Source: CAKSNH01 sp964422725
GTDB lineage: Bacteria > Bacillota > Clostridia > UBA1381
Direction: 5' to 3'
Assembly: GCA_964422725.1 (NCBI GenBank)
Contig: CAYRCC010000006.1
Location: 4,661 to 68,660 of the forward strand
DNA length: 64,000 bases
Both the position numbers and the translations under genes were made by a program. The notes below the pieces were generated by a model. The model had not been told where the DNA came from. It saw only the letters and a program-made list of their open reading frames with translations, and searched no databases. Shown piece after piece: positions 1-8,800 of the stretch (position 1 is the first letter of the stretch; each line of letters starts with the position of its first letter).

Positions 1-2371
1 TTATGTACTTAAAATGCACGAAGTCAAGGTAAATAATCATATATTCGCCGACATTTTCCTCAATACACCGCTGTGCCAGTTCGCGGAAACGCTTGAGCGT
101 GAATGTACCCGTCAGCTCGTCGTAATTTAACAGCTTCATCATACGGTTTTCCGCCTCCTCAATCTTTTTATCACGATTGAGGTACATAGAAAGCACTTTG
201 GTGATTTCCTGGAGCATATTCAGCTCGGCGGCAGTCCATACGCGCTCCAAGTCGTCAGTCTGATACATAATCATACTGAAATCGTCGCCGTCATCAATAA
301 CCGCGCCGTAGAAAACGGTCCTATCGTTCAGACGGTTTAACTGGTCCTGCATTTTCTGCGAAAAACGCTTTATCACAGACGGCTGAAACTGCACCAGTGT
401 CGACTGATTAAACAGGTTTACGTACTCGCGTATGTCCTCCGGAATGTAAAAACCCCTGTTGCCCGACTTTTCCGGAATATTTACATCTCTGTTCCACGCA
501 TACGCGATAATAACCTCGTTTGTCACCTGATTAACCTGAAAAATCTTTATTTTTTCAAGCCGCATATTTGCGCCGACATGCTTTAAAAACATTCGCACAG
601 CATTTTGCAAATTATCCGAACGGTCAAGAATTTCAAACGCAACGGACATTATATCATAATCCGGTGACTGACTCACCACGCTCTTGGTTGTACTCTGTGC
701 AAGCCTTAGCCGACTGCCGCTTTGCATCACGGCATCATCTTTGTCATAGAAAATAAATTGATTTTTACCCACTTTCTTTGCTTTGTACAACGCTTTATCC
801 GCATACACAAACAATTTGTTATAACTCGGCTCGTCAACAACGTCACTGCACACAATACCTATACTGCACGAAATACCCTCCGTATCGTTAATGTCCACGC
901 GCAGCTTCAAAATACTTCTCAAAACGGTATCAACAATTCTGGCAACATCGCTGTGCGACGAATTTTTCAGCAAAATCATAAACTCGTCACCACCGAATCT
1001 GCCCACAATGTCATCTCTGCCTATCGCATCTTTAATGCTTGAGGCCGCCATTGTAATCAGTGCATCGCCGTATTTTATACCGTAGGTATCGTTTATATTT
1101 TTGAAATTATCCAAATCCAGTATGCAAAAATACGCTTTCTCCGACTCGTCCTTCTTACCCAAATACTCATCTATCTCGTTTATAGCCGAGTCGCGCGTGT
1201 AAACTCTCGACAGCGCATCAATCTTGCCTCTGCCCTCTATTTCGGTTTCGCGGCGCTTAATCTCGTCGATATCCTGCATATTTCCGACAATCTTCACCGG
1301 CACACCGCCGGCATCGAAAATAACGTCGCCGCGCACGTGATACCAGTTGTATCTGTCCTCACCCTGTACCTTCAGTTTCAGGATAAGATTTGAAAAATCT
1401 CTGTTTATCCATGCGTTTGTGATAACGTCTATATCCTCCGCGCGGACAACGTTTCCGTCTTTTACTTTGCGGTAAAAATCCGTCACAACCGTGGTCAGAT
1501 TACCTTTTATCAGGGATTTCTTATCCAAAATATAGAATATACATTCGTCCGACGAATAATCATATTCAAACACTATATCGTTTACATTATGCATCGCCGC
1601 ATAACGTTCACGCTCTTTTTCAAGCTCGATAACAGCGTTGCGTTTCTGAGTTATATCAAACAATATTGCAAGGTACACGCTGTGTCCCTTATGCTGTCCG
1701 ATTACGGACACCGTCATATTAACCCAGTACACACGCCCGTCATTGGTGACGGCGCGGTAATCAATCGCGGCGGTACTTTTTTCGCGTGTCTGACTCTGCA
1801 CCGACTGAACAACTACCGACAAATCGTCGCGGTAAACGTTAAGCTCGTATTCACCGCCGAACGAAAAACTTTCGTTGCCCGGCATTGTATAATAGTACTT
1901 GTTGCCCTTTAATATTTTAATTTTGCCGTCCTCAATATAAAAATGCACGACACCGCACGGGATATTGTTATACGCCGTTTCCATTTCGGAACGATAATTC
2001 TTAATCTGTGTAATATCCGTCACACTGCACACAAAGGTATGCATACCTTCATACTCTACATCTGACATATACCCGTTTGCGCTCAGCCATCTTATCTCAT
2101 CTTCACTGTCTGTTATTCTGAATGTAATATAGCACTGTTCATCTTTGTTTGTGCCTTTGAGTGCATTTTTTATAAACACCGCATCTTCGGGTAAAATATA
2201 ATTTCCCAATTTCATTCCGAAGCTGTCCGGCTTATACCCTGTTATATCAAAATATTTCTCGTTGGCATAAACAATCGTCAATTCGTCGTCCTGCGCAATA
2301 CGCAGCATACCGTCATTTGCAATACTTACAATATCACTGCCCGTCAAAGAATACTTCTCATTTGCGCTCAT
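1..2371 (-). CDS. PAS-PAS-PAS-GGDEF-GAF-(GGDEF) signalling protein, C-terminus cut by window edge
   Basis: The frame is open from an ATG at 2369-2371, behind a GGAAAGGAG site at about 2379-2388, to the left edge, so about 790 residues are visible. No membrane segment is seen, so the protein is probably cytoplasmic. Three PAS-like sensor modules fill roughly residues 10-375. A GGDEF domain follows, with the motif GRFGGDEF at about residue 460 (DNA 980-994). A GAF-like module spans about 570-735. A second GGDEF-type domain then begins (NYDELTGTFTLKRF) and is cut off. The first GGDEF motif is intact, which supports cyclic-di-GMP synthesis; no RxxD inhibitory site sits at the usual spacing before it. 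The second domain departs from the usual LTGLxNRR sequence and may be degenerate. It is transcribed away from the flagellar operon's end and probably has its own promoter. Family assignment is sure; enzyme activity is inferred. Confidence 0.88.
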   Translation of the reverse strand, partial: MSANEKYSLTGSDIVSIANDGMLRIAQDDELTIVYANEKYFDITGYKPDSFGMKLGNYILPEDAVFIKNALKGTNKDEQCYITFRITDSEDEIRWLSANGYMSDVEYEGMHTFVCSVTDITQIKNYRSEMETAYNNIPCGVVHFYIEDGKIKILKGNKYYYTMPGNESFSFGGEYELNVYRDDLSVVVQSVQSQTREKSTAAIDYRAVTNDGRVYWVNMTVSVIGQHKGHSVYLAILFDITQKRNAVIELEKERERYAAMHNVNDIVFEYDYSSDECIFYILDKKSLIKGNLTTVVTDFYRKVKDGNVVRAEDIDVITNAWINRDFSNLILKLKVQGEDRYNWYHVRGDVIFDAGGVPVKIVGNMQDIDEIKRRETEIEGRGKIDALSRVYTRDSAINEIDEYLGKKDESEKAYFCILDLDNFKNINDTYGIKYGDALITMAASSIKDAIGRDDIVGRFGGDEFMILLKNSSHSDVARIVDTVLRSILKLRVDINDTEGISCSIGIVCSDVVDEPSYNKLFVYADKALYKAKKVGKNQFIFYDKDDAVMQSGSRLRLAQSTTKSVVSQSPDYDIMSVAFEILDRSDNLQNAVRMFLKHVGANMRLEKIKIFQVNQVTNEVIIAYAWNRDVNIPEKSGNRGFYIPEDIREYVNLFNQSTLVQFQPSVIKRFSQKMQDQLNRLNDRTVFYGAVIDDGDDFSMIMYQTDDLERVWTAAELNMLQEITKVLSMYLNRDKKIEEAENRMMKLLNYDELTGTFTLKRFRELAQRCIEENVGEYMIIYLDFVHFKYI

Positions 2372-2413
2372 AAATGCCAACTCCTTTCCTTAGAGAATAA
2401 TTTAATTTATATA

Positions 2414-2422
2414 ATTATAGCA
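2414..2422 (-). promoter_or_regulatory. Extended -10 promoter for the PAS/GGDEF gene
   Basis: On the minus strand TGCTATAAT reads at 2422-2414, an extended -10 box. It lies about 42 bases before the ATG at 2371, in an AT-rich stretch. The -35 region at the expected distance (TATGAA) is poor, which an extended -10 can tolerate. The assignment rests on sequence pattern only. Confidence 0.5.
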
Positions 2423-2570
2423 TATATTTCTTGAAATTCATAGTCTTTTTTTAAAAAATACTTAATTTTTTCAGAAAAATATCTGATTTTTAGTGTATTA
2501 TATACAAAAACAATTTCAAAGCCGCGAATAACTCTTTTTCAAGACTTCGCTCTCCGACCGCCACCGCCGT

Positions 2571-2625
2571 AATATAAAAAGCCGTACTGCTCACCATCAA
2601 AAGTACACCGCAGTTCCGGCTTTTT
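2571..2625 (-). terminator. Intrinsic terminator ending the flagellar operon after csrA
   Basis: Minus-strand arms AAAAAGCCG (2625-2617) and CGGCTTTTT (2584-2576) pair. The stem is extended by an inner CAGT/ACTG pairing across single mismatches, and the second arm runs into TTTTTATATT. It lies directly after the csrA stop at 2629, so it probably ends the operon transcript that comes from 34.9 kb. Confidence 0.8.
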
Positions 2626-2628
2626 GTA

Positions 2629-2862
2629 TTATTTATTCTTTTCCATTTGCTCCATAAGCTCCCCGAACATAGAAACACTCGCCGACACAGCCTCAACATT
2701 CGACGACTTCACGTCCTCGATAAGCTCCTTACGGAACACTTTAACATTTTTCGGTGCATCTATACCGATTTTCACCTTATCCGAATCCAAGTCAATTATG
2801 GTTACAACCACATCGTCACCAATCACGATTTGTTCTTCTTTTTTTCTTGACAGTATAAGCAT
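2629..2862 (-). CDS. csrA: Carbon storage/translational regulator CsrA
   Basis: A 77-residue RNA-binding regulator beginning MLILSRKKEEQIVIGDD, the classic CsrA N-terminus. The family binds GGA motifs in mRNA leaders; in Bacillus it represses flagellin translation and is antagonised by FliW. The upstream in-frame TTG/ATG codons would add residues not found in CsrA, so the ATG at 2862 behind GAGAGGCGGGAT is chosen. The tail is somewhat longer than in enteric CsrA (about 61 aa) and includes an acidic, Met-rich end. It lies 13 bases after fliW and is the last gene of the operon. No flagellin gene, its classical target, is present in this window. Confidence 0.95.
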   Translation of the reverse strand: MLILSRKKEEQIVIGDDVVVTIIDLDSDKVKIGIDAPKNVKVFRKELIEDVKSSNVEAVSASVSMFGELMEQMEKNK

Positions 2863-2875
2863 TTTATCCCGCCTC

Positions 2876-3298
2876 TCACTGTACAAACACAGGGTGACGT
2901 GTTTCGTAGCGGTTATCGTCCAAAACTATCTGCACACCCTTTTTGCTTACATTATTAATAATAATCGGTGCCCTTAAATTAACGGTTGCCTTTTTAATCT
3001 CATCAGGAATAACAACCACGCACAGCACCAGTGCATCGTCATCATTCTCAAGCTCGATATCCGAAATAACCTTTTCGTCTGCAAGAGCCTCATAGTCATC
3101 GCACACGCAGTGCGGCAGCATACACGCAAATGCAAGCTCAGGCCGTTCCGCCGACTGCAACCAATAAAAATCGGAATTACTTCCCGAAAGCAATACATAC
3201 TTCTGTGTGTTTTCAAAACCCAAAAGTCCGTTTTGCATATTTATTATTTTGTCTTCCTCAATTTCGATTTCTCCGAAACGTGATGTCTTAATCTTCAT
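2876..3298 (-). CDS. fliW: Flagellar assembly factor FliW
   Basis: A 140-residue protein opening MKIKTSRFGEIEIEEDKII, followed by NGLLGFENTQKYVLL, the conserved FliW core. In Bacillus FliW binds either flagellin or CsrA; free FliW sequesters CsrA and so relieves flagellin repression when flagellin is scarce. Length is normal for the family. It sits between flgL and csrA, the standard partner-switch arrangement. The C-terminal part (VNLRAPIIINN, then YETRHPVF) also matches the family pattern. It is probably translated from the common operon mRNA. Confidence 0.95.
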   Translation of the reverse strand: MKIKTSRFGEIEIEEDKIINMQNGLLGFENTQKYVLLSGSNSDFYWLQSAERPELAFACMLPHCVCDDYEALADEKVISDIELENDDDALVLCVVVIPDEIKKATVNLRAPIIINNVSKKGVQIVLDDNRYETRHPVFVQ

Positions 3299-3328
3299 AA
3301 TAACCGCGCCCTTTCAATCCAAAACCGA

Positions 3329-4267
3329 TTATCTGATGTAATCAAGCAGTGACTGCTGTATAATCTGCGCACCAACCGCAAGTGCCTGCTGATATGCCGT
3401 ATACGCAAACTTATAATTTGTTATTACCTCCGCTTGGTCAATATCCTCAATGTTGGAACGTTTTTCTTCAAGATTAATCAAATCGTCCTCATAGCGCGAC
3501 TCGATAATTTCAAGACGTGCCGTTCTTCCGCCGACATCTGCAATAACCGCAAGGTTATTGTCGCGTGCCGCATTAATTTTGTCGCTGAAACCTGCCATAT
3601 CGCTTGCGCTCTTGTTCGGGTCGGTCATCGTTTCCGCGATATCCGTAAACAAATTGTACAAATTCAAATCACCCGTACCCATAAAGTCTATACCGCTTAC
3701 GGAAACCTCAAACAGCGTACTTGAATCAATCTGATACTGTGTAATCTGGTCAAGCTCGTTTTGTATCTCGGCAGTACCGCTTGTATCAAGGCTGATACCG
3801 TTGAAAAGCAGATTGTCCGACGAGTCCTTTGTGAAAGGCGGTTTTGTCGAATTGTAGCCGGCAAAGAGATATCTGCCGTCATAAGTTGCATTACCGATAT
3901 CCATAACCTCATCACGAAGCTGGAGTACTTCTGCCGCCGCCGCGGTTTTCTGCGCCGTTGTATACAAATCACTTTCGCCTATACCGACAAGTTCTTCCAT
4001 TCTCTTTAAAATCTCCGTAACGTCCATCAAACAGCTTTCCGTCTGAGTGAGCATATCCTTTGAATCCTGAACGGTTTTCTTGAAATCCGTCTTGGTTGAT
4101 TTTGCTTTTCTTGTCTGAATTGAGCGCACAGTGCCAATCGGGTCATCTGAGGCTCTTGTAATGCACTTGTTCAGCGACAGCTGATTTGAAAAGCCGTTCA
4201 GCTTTTTATTATTATAATTCAGGTTTCTCAAAAATGTATTCGCCATCATCATATTTGTAGTACGCAT
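3329..4267 (-). CDS. flgL: Flagellar hook-filament junction protein FlgL (HAP3)
   Basis: About 312 residues with flagellin-like ends: MRTTNMMMANTFLRNLNYNNKKLN at the start and a C-terminal helix ending QQALAVGAQIIQQSLLDYI. FlgL forms the second layer of the hook-filament junction, outside the cell, after export by the flagellar type III system. The ATG at 4267 is preferred because GGGAGG lies 10 bases before it; the in-frame TTG at 4276 nearly touches that site. It follows flgK by 34 bases. The variable central domain (about residues 130-220) carries the flagellin-type surface loops. Flagellin is excluded by the position after flgK and by similarity to HAP3 proteins. Confidence 0.92.
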   Translation of the reverse strand: MRTTNMMMANTFLRNLNYNNKKLNGFSNQLSLNKCITRASDDPIGTVRSIQTRKAKSTKTDFKKTVQDSKDMLTQTESCLMDVTEILKRMEELVGIGESDLYTTAQKTAAAAEVLQLRDEVMDIGNATYDGRYLFAGYNSTKPPFTKDSSDNLLFNGISLDTSGTAEIQNELDQITQYQIDSSTLFEVSVSGIDFMGTGDLNLYNLFTDIAETMTDPNKSASDMAGFSDKINAARDNNLAVIADVGGRTARLEIIESRYEDDLINLEEKRSNIEDIDQAEVITNYKFAYTAYQQALAVGAQIIQQSLLDYIR

Positions 4268-4301
4268 TTTTGTCAATCCTCCCGTTTTTACTCAATCACT
4301 G

Positions 4302-5861
4302 TTATAATCCTACACGTCCCGTACCGTTGATAAGTTTATCCAACATCTCATCAATGGCGGTGATAACTCTCGATGCCGCCTGATACGCTTTCTGATATGT
4401 AATAAGATTTGTCACTTCTTCGTCAAGCGAAACTCCAGATGCCGACATTCTCAAATTGTCAACATTCTGCACAATCAGGTTCTGGTTGTTTTCCATCTCG
4501 TTGCACTGCTCCGCTCTTACACCGAGTGCCGAAACAATACTTGCGAGGAAGTTATCAACGTTGCCGACATAATCAAGTCCCGTTTTTGAGGCAATCTCTA
4601 CCAAGCCGAGTGCAATTTCGTTGTTGCCGACCTGCGTATTCGTTGCCGACAGGTCAACCTCCTTGCTTGATGCCGCAATATTCCATACACTGTCCATAAC
4701 AGCATCGCTGACCTTCATATTAAGTGCGGTCACCTTAGTTATATCGCCGCCCTGGTCATCAAAGAAACATACGCCCGTCTGTGACACACCGCCGTTTTCG
4801 TCGTCCGGAACGGTGTAACCCGTTTTATGCACTTCGTTGTACGCGTTCACGATACCGCGCGCCAAATCGTCAAGTTCGTCCATAAAATACGGAATACCCA
4901 CGTTGTCCGCATCTGTGCTGTCGCGCAGGTCAAAATATCCCTTAAGCTCACCGCCCACAAGCACGTCCGAATTAACCTCTACACTGCTGCCGCCCTTCGA
5001 CGAAATCGTAAGCGTGTGGAAAGTGTTTTCACTGCTGTAGTGCGACGGCTTATCCTTTGTGTAAACCAACTCGTATATGGCGTTGTTGTTCACAGCGTCC
5101 AACAGACAGAAATCATCTCTGTCACCGTCTATGCTCTTGTTTTTACCGAAATAAACCGAAACCTCATTCTGGTCGTTATACTCATACGAGATATCAATCA
5201 ACGACGACAGATTGTCAAGAAGAAGATTACGTTTGTCGTTAAGGTCGTTTGCCTTTTCGCCGGTCTGCTCGTATTTTACTATCTGGCGGTTAAGGTCCGC
5301 GATTTCCTTAACTATAGTGTTGATTTCATCGGTAACAACAACTATACCGTCGTCCTGCTGTTTCTGCAAATCGTTGAGCTGACGCGCATAATAGTTAATC
5401 GTTTCGCATACGCTGACAGCGTTCTGTCTTACAAGATTACGGATATCCTTACTGCTTGAATCGTAAGCCAGTTTCGACAGTGACGAATAGAAAGAGTTCA
5501 AAACCGTTGAAATACCCGAATCCGACGGTTCGTTGAACACATTCTCCACATAATAGAACGCCTCCGACTTAACCTCCCAGTTTGAGTGGTTACTCTTTTC
5601 GTTTCTGTACTGCTTATCCAAAAAATTATCTCTTATCTGCTGTATATAGTTTACCTCAACGCCGGCACCGACACGATTTCTCACACCCGATGTGATAACT
5701 CCGTTTGCGCGAAGTCCCTCAATGCTGCTCACGTTAAGAACCTGTCTTGTATAACCATCGGTATTTGCGTTTGCAATATTGTGACCGACAAGCTCCATAC
5801 CCTTTTGGCTTGTGAACAAACCCGTTTTAGCGATATGCAATCCATAAAATGTGCTGGACAT
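4302..5861 (-). CDS. flgK: Flagellar hook-associated protein FlgK (HAP1)
   Basis: About 519 residues. The N-terminus MSSTFYGLHIAKTGLFTSQ plus GHNIANANTDGYTRQ is the rod/hook-family signature. The C-terminus (SLDEEVTNLITYQKAYQAASRVITAIDEMLDKLIN) is the matching helix. FlgK caps the hook and starts the junction with the filament. The ATG at 5861 begins one base after the flgN stop, with an AGGATGG site inside the end of flgN, so the two are translationally coupled. The upstream TTG at 5879 would overlap flgN and is less likely. It is exported through the flagellar channel, with FlgN as probable chaperone. Confidence 0.95.
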   Translation of the reverse strand: MSSTFYGLHIAKTGLFTSQKGMELVGHNIANANTDGYTRQVLNVSSIEGLRANGVITSGVRNRVGAGVEVNYIQQIRDNFLDKQYRNEKSNHSNWEVKSEAFYYVENVFNEPSDSGISTVLNSFYSSLSKLAYDSSSKDIRNLVRQNAVSVCETINYYARQLNDLQKQQDDGIVVVTDEINTIVKEIADLNRQIVKYEQTGEKANDLNDKRNLLLDNLSSLIDISYEYNDQNEVSVYFGKNKSIDGDRDDFCLLDAVNNNAIYELVYTKDKPSHYSSENTFHTLTISSKGGSSVEVNSDVLVGGELKGYFDLRDSTDADNVGIPYFMDELDDLARGIVNAYNEVHKTGYTVPDDENGGVSQTGVCFFDDQGGDITKVTALNMKVSDAVMDSVWNIAASSKEVDLSATNTQVGNNEIALGLVEIASKTGLDYVGNVDNFLASIVSALGVRAEQCNEMENNQNLIVQNVDNLRMSASGVSLDEEVTNLITYQKAYQAASRVITAIDEMLDKLINGTGRVGL

Positions 5862-5862
5862 A

Positions 5863-6354
5863 TTACACCATCCTATCAAATAAATTTACACTCTGATTTT
5901 GTTCCTGTGCATTTTTTCCGTCATTACCGTAATTGTTTGTGCCTGTCGTAAAGAATGCACCTTTCACGCAGTCGATATAATCGAGCTGCATATTAATAAG
6001 ACCGTTATTCACTTCGTTTACGCCTTTAAGCTTTTTGATTACTCCGGAAAGTTCTTTCAAAAGTCCTTCAAGCACATCTGCCGTACCCTCCGCTTTTTGA
6101 ATAACATCCGCAAGCGTACTGTCGCCGCTGAGTCCCAAGTCCTTATTGATTTTTTCGGAGCATTTAAGTCTGAAATTTTCAATTGCGGACAACTGCGCAA
6201 TCAATTCCTTTTCTTTGTCAACAATCTCGTTTAAGGCGTTTATATCATTTTTAACTATTGCCTGTCTCTTTTCCTCGGAAAGCTTTAAAAGCTCGCCGTA
6301 AAGAAATTTCTGAGTATTCAGGCATTTCACCAATTGAGCCATGTCCTGTTTCAT
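5863..6354 (-). CDS. flgN: Flagellar export chaperone FlgN
   Basis: A 163-residue, mostly helical protein with heptad-rich stretches (LNEIVDKEKELIAQLSAIENFRL), matching the FlgN family. FlgN binds the C-termini of FlgK and FlgL and delivers them to the export apparatus. It lies directly before flgK and overlaps its translation start region, as expected for a chaperone-client pair. Sequence conservation in this family is low, so position carries part of the call. Start at the ATG at 6354. Confidence 0.82.
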   Translation of the reverse strand: MKQDMAQLVKCLNTQKFLYGELLKLSEEKRQAIVKNDINALNEIVDKEKELIAQLSAIENFRLKCSEKINKDLGLSGDSTLADVIQKAEGTADVLEGLLKELSGVIKKLKGVNEVNNGLINMQLDYIDCVKGAFFTTGTNNYGNDGKNAQEQNQSVNLFDRMV

Positions 6355-6422
6355 ACCAAAAACTCCTTACAAGATAATTTATAACAATATTCTGTTTTAA
6401 AAAACCTTTCGCACCGCAAAAA

Positions 6423-6686
6423 CTACATTTCTATACTTTTCATCATTCTGTCGACTATATCCGTCGAGTTGACATAATAGCTTCCTGCCGCGATTCGATT
6501 CTTTATATCCGTAACCTTGTCGGCACGTATATCGCTTTTTTCGCTGTAAAGCTCAAGCGCATTATCCGAAATCTCTACCTTATCTTCTCTTGCACTGTTC
6601 ACGCCGGCACTGTCTGTTCTGGTGTTTTTGCTGTATTTCCGGTACGGATTTACCGTACAACTGTTTAAAATTCTCGAAACTTGCAT
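6423..6686 (-). CDS. flgM: Anti-sigma-28 factor FlgM
   Basis: An 87-residue protein with a basic, unstructured N-half and a C-half (DKVEISDNALELYSEKSDIRADKVTDIKNRIAAGSYYVNSTDIVDRMM) that matches the sigma-28-binding region of FlgM. FlgM holds sigma-28 inactive until the hook is complete and FlgM is exported. The matching sigma factor is in the same operon at 10825-11571. The gene lies between yvyF and flgN, as in Bacillus. Confidence 0.92.
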   Translation of the reverse strand: MQVSRILNSCTVNPYRKYSKNTRTDSAGVNSAREDKVEISDNALELYSEKSDIRADKVTDIKNRIAAGSYYVNSTDIVDRMMKSIEM

Positions 6687-6722
6687 AAAAACACTTCCTT
6701 TCTGTTATCCCCTGCTGTACCG

Positions 6723-7181
6723 TTACTCCTTATACTTCTCCACAACGTGCATTTTCTTTCCGTCACTCTTACGGCTTTCTTCACTGGTTCTGTTATTTAC
6801 ATATTTATTTGCATTATCCCTCAGCTGAGGATTTTTTCTTTCGCGTATATCCTTTGCGGCACTCGCGAAAGAGTTTCCCATATTCATCTTGCACGCATCG
6901 CAATATCTGCCTCGGCTTATAGGATTACCGCAGCCGTCGCACACAAGTCCCGAACCCGCCTCGCTGAGCTCCAAACGCTCCGCGCGCAGAAGATAAAGTA
7001 TATCTCTCTCTTCAACGCCCGTACCCTCGGACACCATATTAATGTTTGCTCTCGGATTCTCGTCCAAGTAATCGCGTATCACGCGCATACAATCGTCCAA
7101 ATCTCTTATACACTCGGCGCAAAGCTTATTATTGCCTATCGTATACATTTTTTTGCACCGTGAACAATATCTGTAATCCAT
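6723..7181 (-). CDS. YvyF-family flagellar operon protein (zinc-ribbon type)
   Basis: About 152 residues. It starts MDYRYCSRCKKMY and carries four Cys pairs (CSRC, CAEC, CDGC, CDAC) that could hold zinc at the N-terminus and in the middle. A helix-turn-helix-like stretch lies between them (INMVSEGTGVEERDILYLLRAERLEL). This matches the YvyF family found beside flgM in Firmicutes flagellar operons; a role in flagellar gene control has been proposed but is not settled. The ATG at 7181 is preferred to the in-frame GTG at 7190, which itself forms part of the AAGGTGA ribosome site. The Lys/Asn-rich tail is less conserved. Confidence 0.85.
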   Translation of the reverse strand: MDYRYCSRCKKMYTIGNNKLCAECIRDLDDCMRVIRDYLDENPRANINMVSEGTGVEERDILYLLRAERLELSEAGSGLVCDGCGNPISRGRYCDACKMNMGNSFASAAKDIRERKNPQLRDNANKYVNNRTSEESRKSDGKKMHVVEKYKE

Positions 7182-7201
7182 TATAATCACCTTAATTCAA
7201 A

Positions 7202-7975
7202 CTATTTGCGCAGTTGATTTGCCATTCCTTCCATTTCATCTGCAAGTTTAAGCACTCTCGACGAAAGCTGATACGCACGCTGCGCCTTAATCATATTCGT
7301 AATTTCATCGCCGAGCTGAACGTTCGACGATTCCAGATAACCCTGACGAACCTCAAAGTCACCGGTCGGCGTTGCCGCACCGGAATTTGCGGTTTGTGCA
7401 TAATTGTTGCTGCCGAGCTTTGCAAGTCCCGACATATTTTGAAAGCTTACCACTCCAAGCCGCGCAAACACTCTTTCGTCCGCGTCCGCCAGACTTCCGT
7501 CCGTACCGATACGCACACTGCTCTCGGTAACATTCTGAGGAAGTGCGATTCGGTTTGAGTTATTGTCCAGAATATATTCTCCCGAATTATTCACGATATA
7601 TACTCCGTCGTCCTCCACCGACAGCTTGAAATTGCCGTCCCTTGTATATTTTATTTCACCGCCGACACCTTCAACCGTAAAAAATGCATTTTCCGTTGCC
7701 AGTGCCACATCTAGCGGTGCGCTTGTTTCGTCAAAATGCGATATTGTAAACACCTTTGAAACCGAGCCTGCCAGACCGCCCGTTCCCTTTTGCAGATTCG
7801 CCGTACTGTCGGCGTTTGACGCATCCTGCATTGCAACATAAAGCGCATCTTTAAAGTTTACTCTGTCCCTTTTGAAACCCGTCGTTTCGATGTTGGCTAT
7901 ATTGTTTGCAACAGTGTCTAGCGCCTGCTGCTGACCTTTCATTCCGACTGCCGCCGTATTCAATGCCTGTATCAT
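7202..7975 (-). CDS. flhP: Flagellar basal-body rod protein FlhP/FlgG-type
   Basis: A 257-residue protein beginning MIQALNTAAVGMKGQQQALDTVANNIANIETTGFKRD and ending EITNMIKAQRAYQLSSRVLKLADEMEGMANQL, the two conserved helices of rod/hook proteins. In Bacillus FlhO and FlhP form the distal rod. The short length and tandem placement with the preceding gene fit that pair. FlgG is the equivalent name in other systems; the exact rod level is not decidable from sequence. It follows flhO by 20 bases. Confidence 0.85.
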   Translation of the reverse strand: MIQALNTAAVGMKGQQQALDTVANNIANIETTGFKRDRVNFKDALYVAMQDASNADSTANLQKGTGGLAGSVSKVFTISHFDETSAPLDVALATENAFFTVEGVGGEIKYTRDGNFKLSVEDDGVYIVNNSGEYILDNNSNRIALPQNVTESSVRIGTDGSLADADERVFARLGVVSFQNMSGLAKLGSNNYAQTANSGAATPTGDFEVRQGYLESSNVQLGDEITNMIKAQRAYQLSSRVLKLADEMEGMANQLRK

Positions 7976-7995
7976 AACTCAAATCCTCACTTTAA

Positions 7996-8742
7996 TTAAA
8001 CTCTGCCTATCTGGTTTACCGCTTTTTCCAGCGTACCGTCGATTATCTGAATGATTTTCTGACTGCTTTCGTAATTTCTGTAAACCTTCATCATATCCAC
8101 TATCCCGTCCATAACGTCGACGTTTGATGCTTCAAGTGAATTTTGACGTATGCTAAATCCTTGATTTACGGTATTTCCCGCTCCGCTGTACAAGTTGTTT
8201 CCTTCTTTTCTCAGCGTGTTCAAATCCGCAACACTGTCAATACGCAGTCTGCCGGTATTTGCGCCGTCAATAAAAATATCGCCGTTCACGCTGACCGCAA
8301 GCTCACCGTCACCCACATAAATCGGTCCGTTTTGACTCATTACCCTGTAGCCGTCCTGATTTACCAGATAACCGTCCGCGCTCAGTCCGAAACTGCCGTC
8401 CCTTGTGTATCTTATGCCGTCCGGCGTGTTGACCGCGAAAAAGCCTTCTCCCTCGATTGCAAAGTCCGTTTTTGAATCCGTCTGAGTTATTGTGCCGGTT
8501 TTGAAATCGGTGTAAACCGCATCAACGTGTATACCCGTATTGAACGGACCCACTTCTCTTGTTGTATTTACGGTGTTCGGCTCGTTTGTCGCCGATATGA
8601 GCATATCCTCGAACGAACGCGACACCATAGTATCCTGCTTAAATCCGGTTGTTGTACTGTTTGCTATATTATTTGAAATAACGTCCATTTTCTGTCTGTT
8701 TGTTATCATTGATGTGCCTGCCACATACAATCCGCGGTTCAT
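7996..8742 (-). CDS. flhO: Flagellar basal-body rod protein FlhO/FlgF-type
   Basis: About 248 residues starting MNRGLYVAGTSMITNRQKMDVISNNIANSTTTGFKQD, with the C-terminal helix VMDGIVDMMKVYRNYESSQKIIQIIDGTLEKAVNQIG. Both are rod-family signatures. The ATG at 8742 sits 8 bases after AGGAGG; the ATG at 8748 almost touches that site. It forms the first of a rod gene pair and is exported by the flagellar system. FlgF is the equivalent in enteric nomenclature. Confidence 0.85.
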   Translation of the reverse strand: MNRGLYVAGTSMITNRQKMDVISNNIANSTTTGFKQDTMVSRSFEDMLISATNEPNTVNTTREVGPFNTGIHVDAVYTDFKTGTITQTDSKTDFAIEGEGFFAVNTPDGIRYTRDGSFGLSADGYLVNQDGYRVMSQNGPIYVGDGELAVSVNGDIFIDGANTGRLRIDSVADLNTLRKEGNNLYSGAGNTVNQGFSIRQNSLEASNVDVMDGIVDMMKVYRNYESSQKIIQIIDGTLEKAVNQIGRV

Positions 8743-8800
8743 ACGCATATCCTCCTAAAGTACTGTCTATAATATAATATCGGCAAAATCAGCCCAAACT

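Noticed and set aside
2490..2699. Minus-strand frame across the csrA terminator
   Set aside because: It overlaps csrA and runs through the terminator hairpin.
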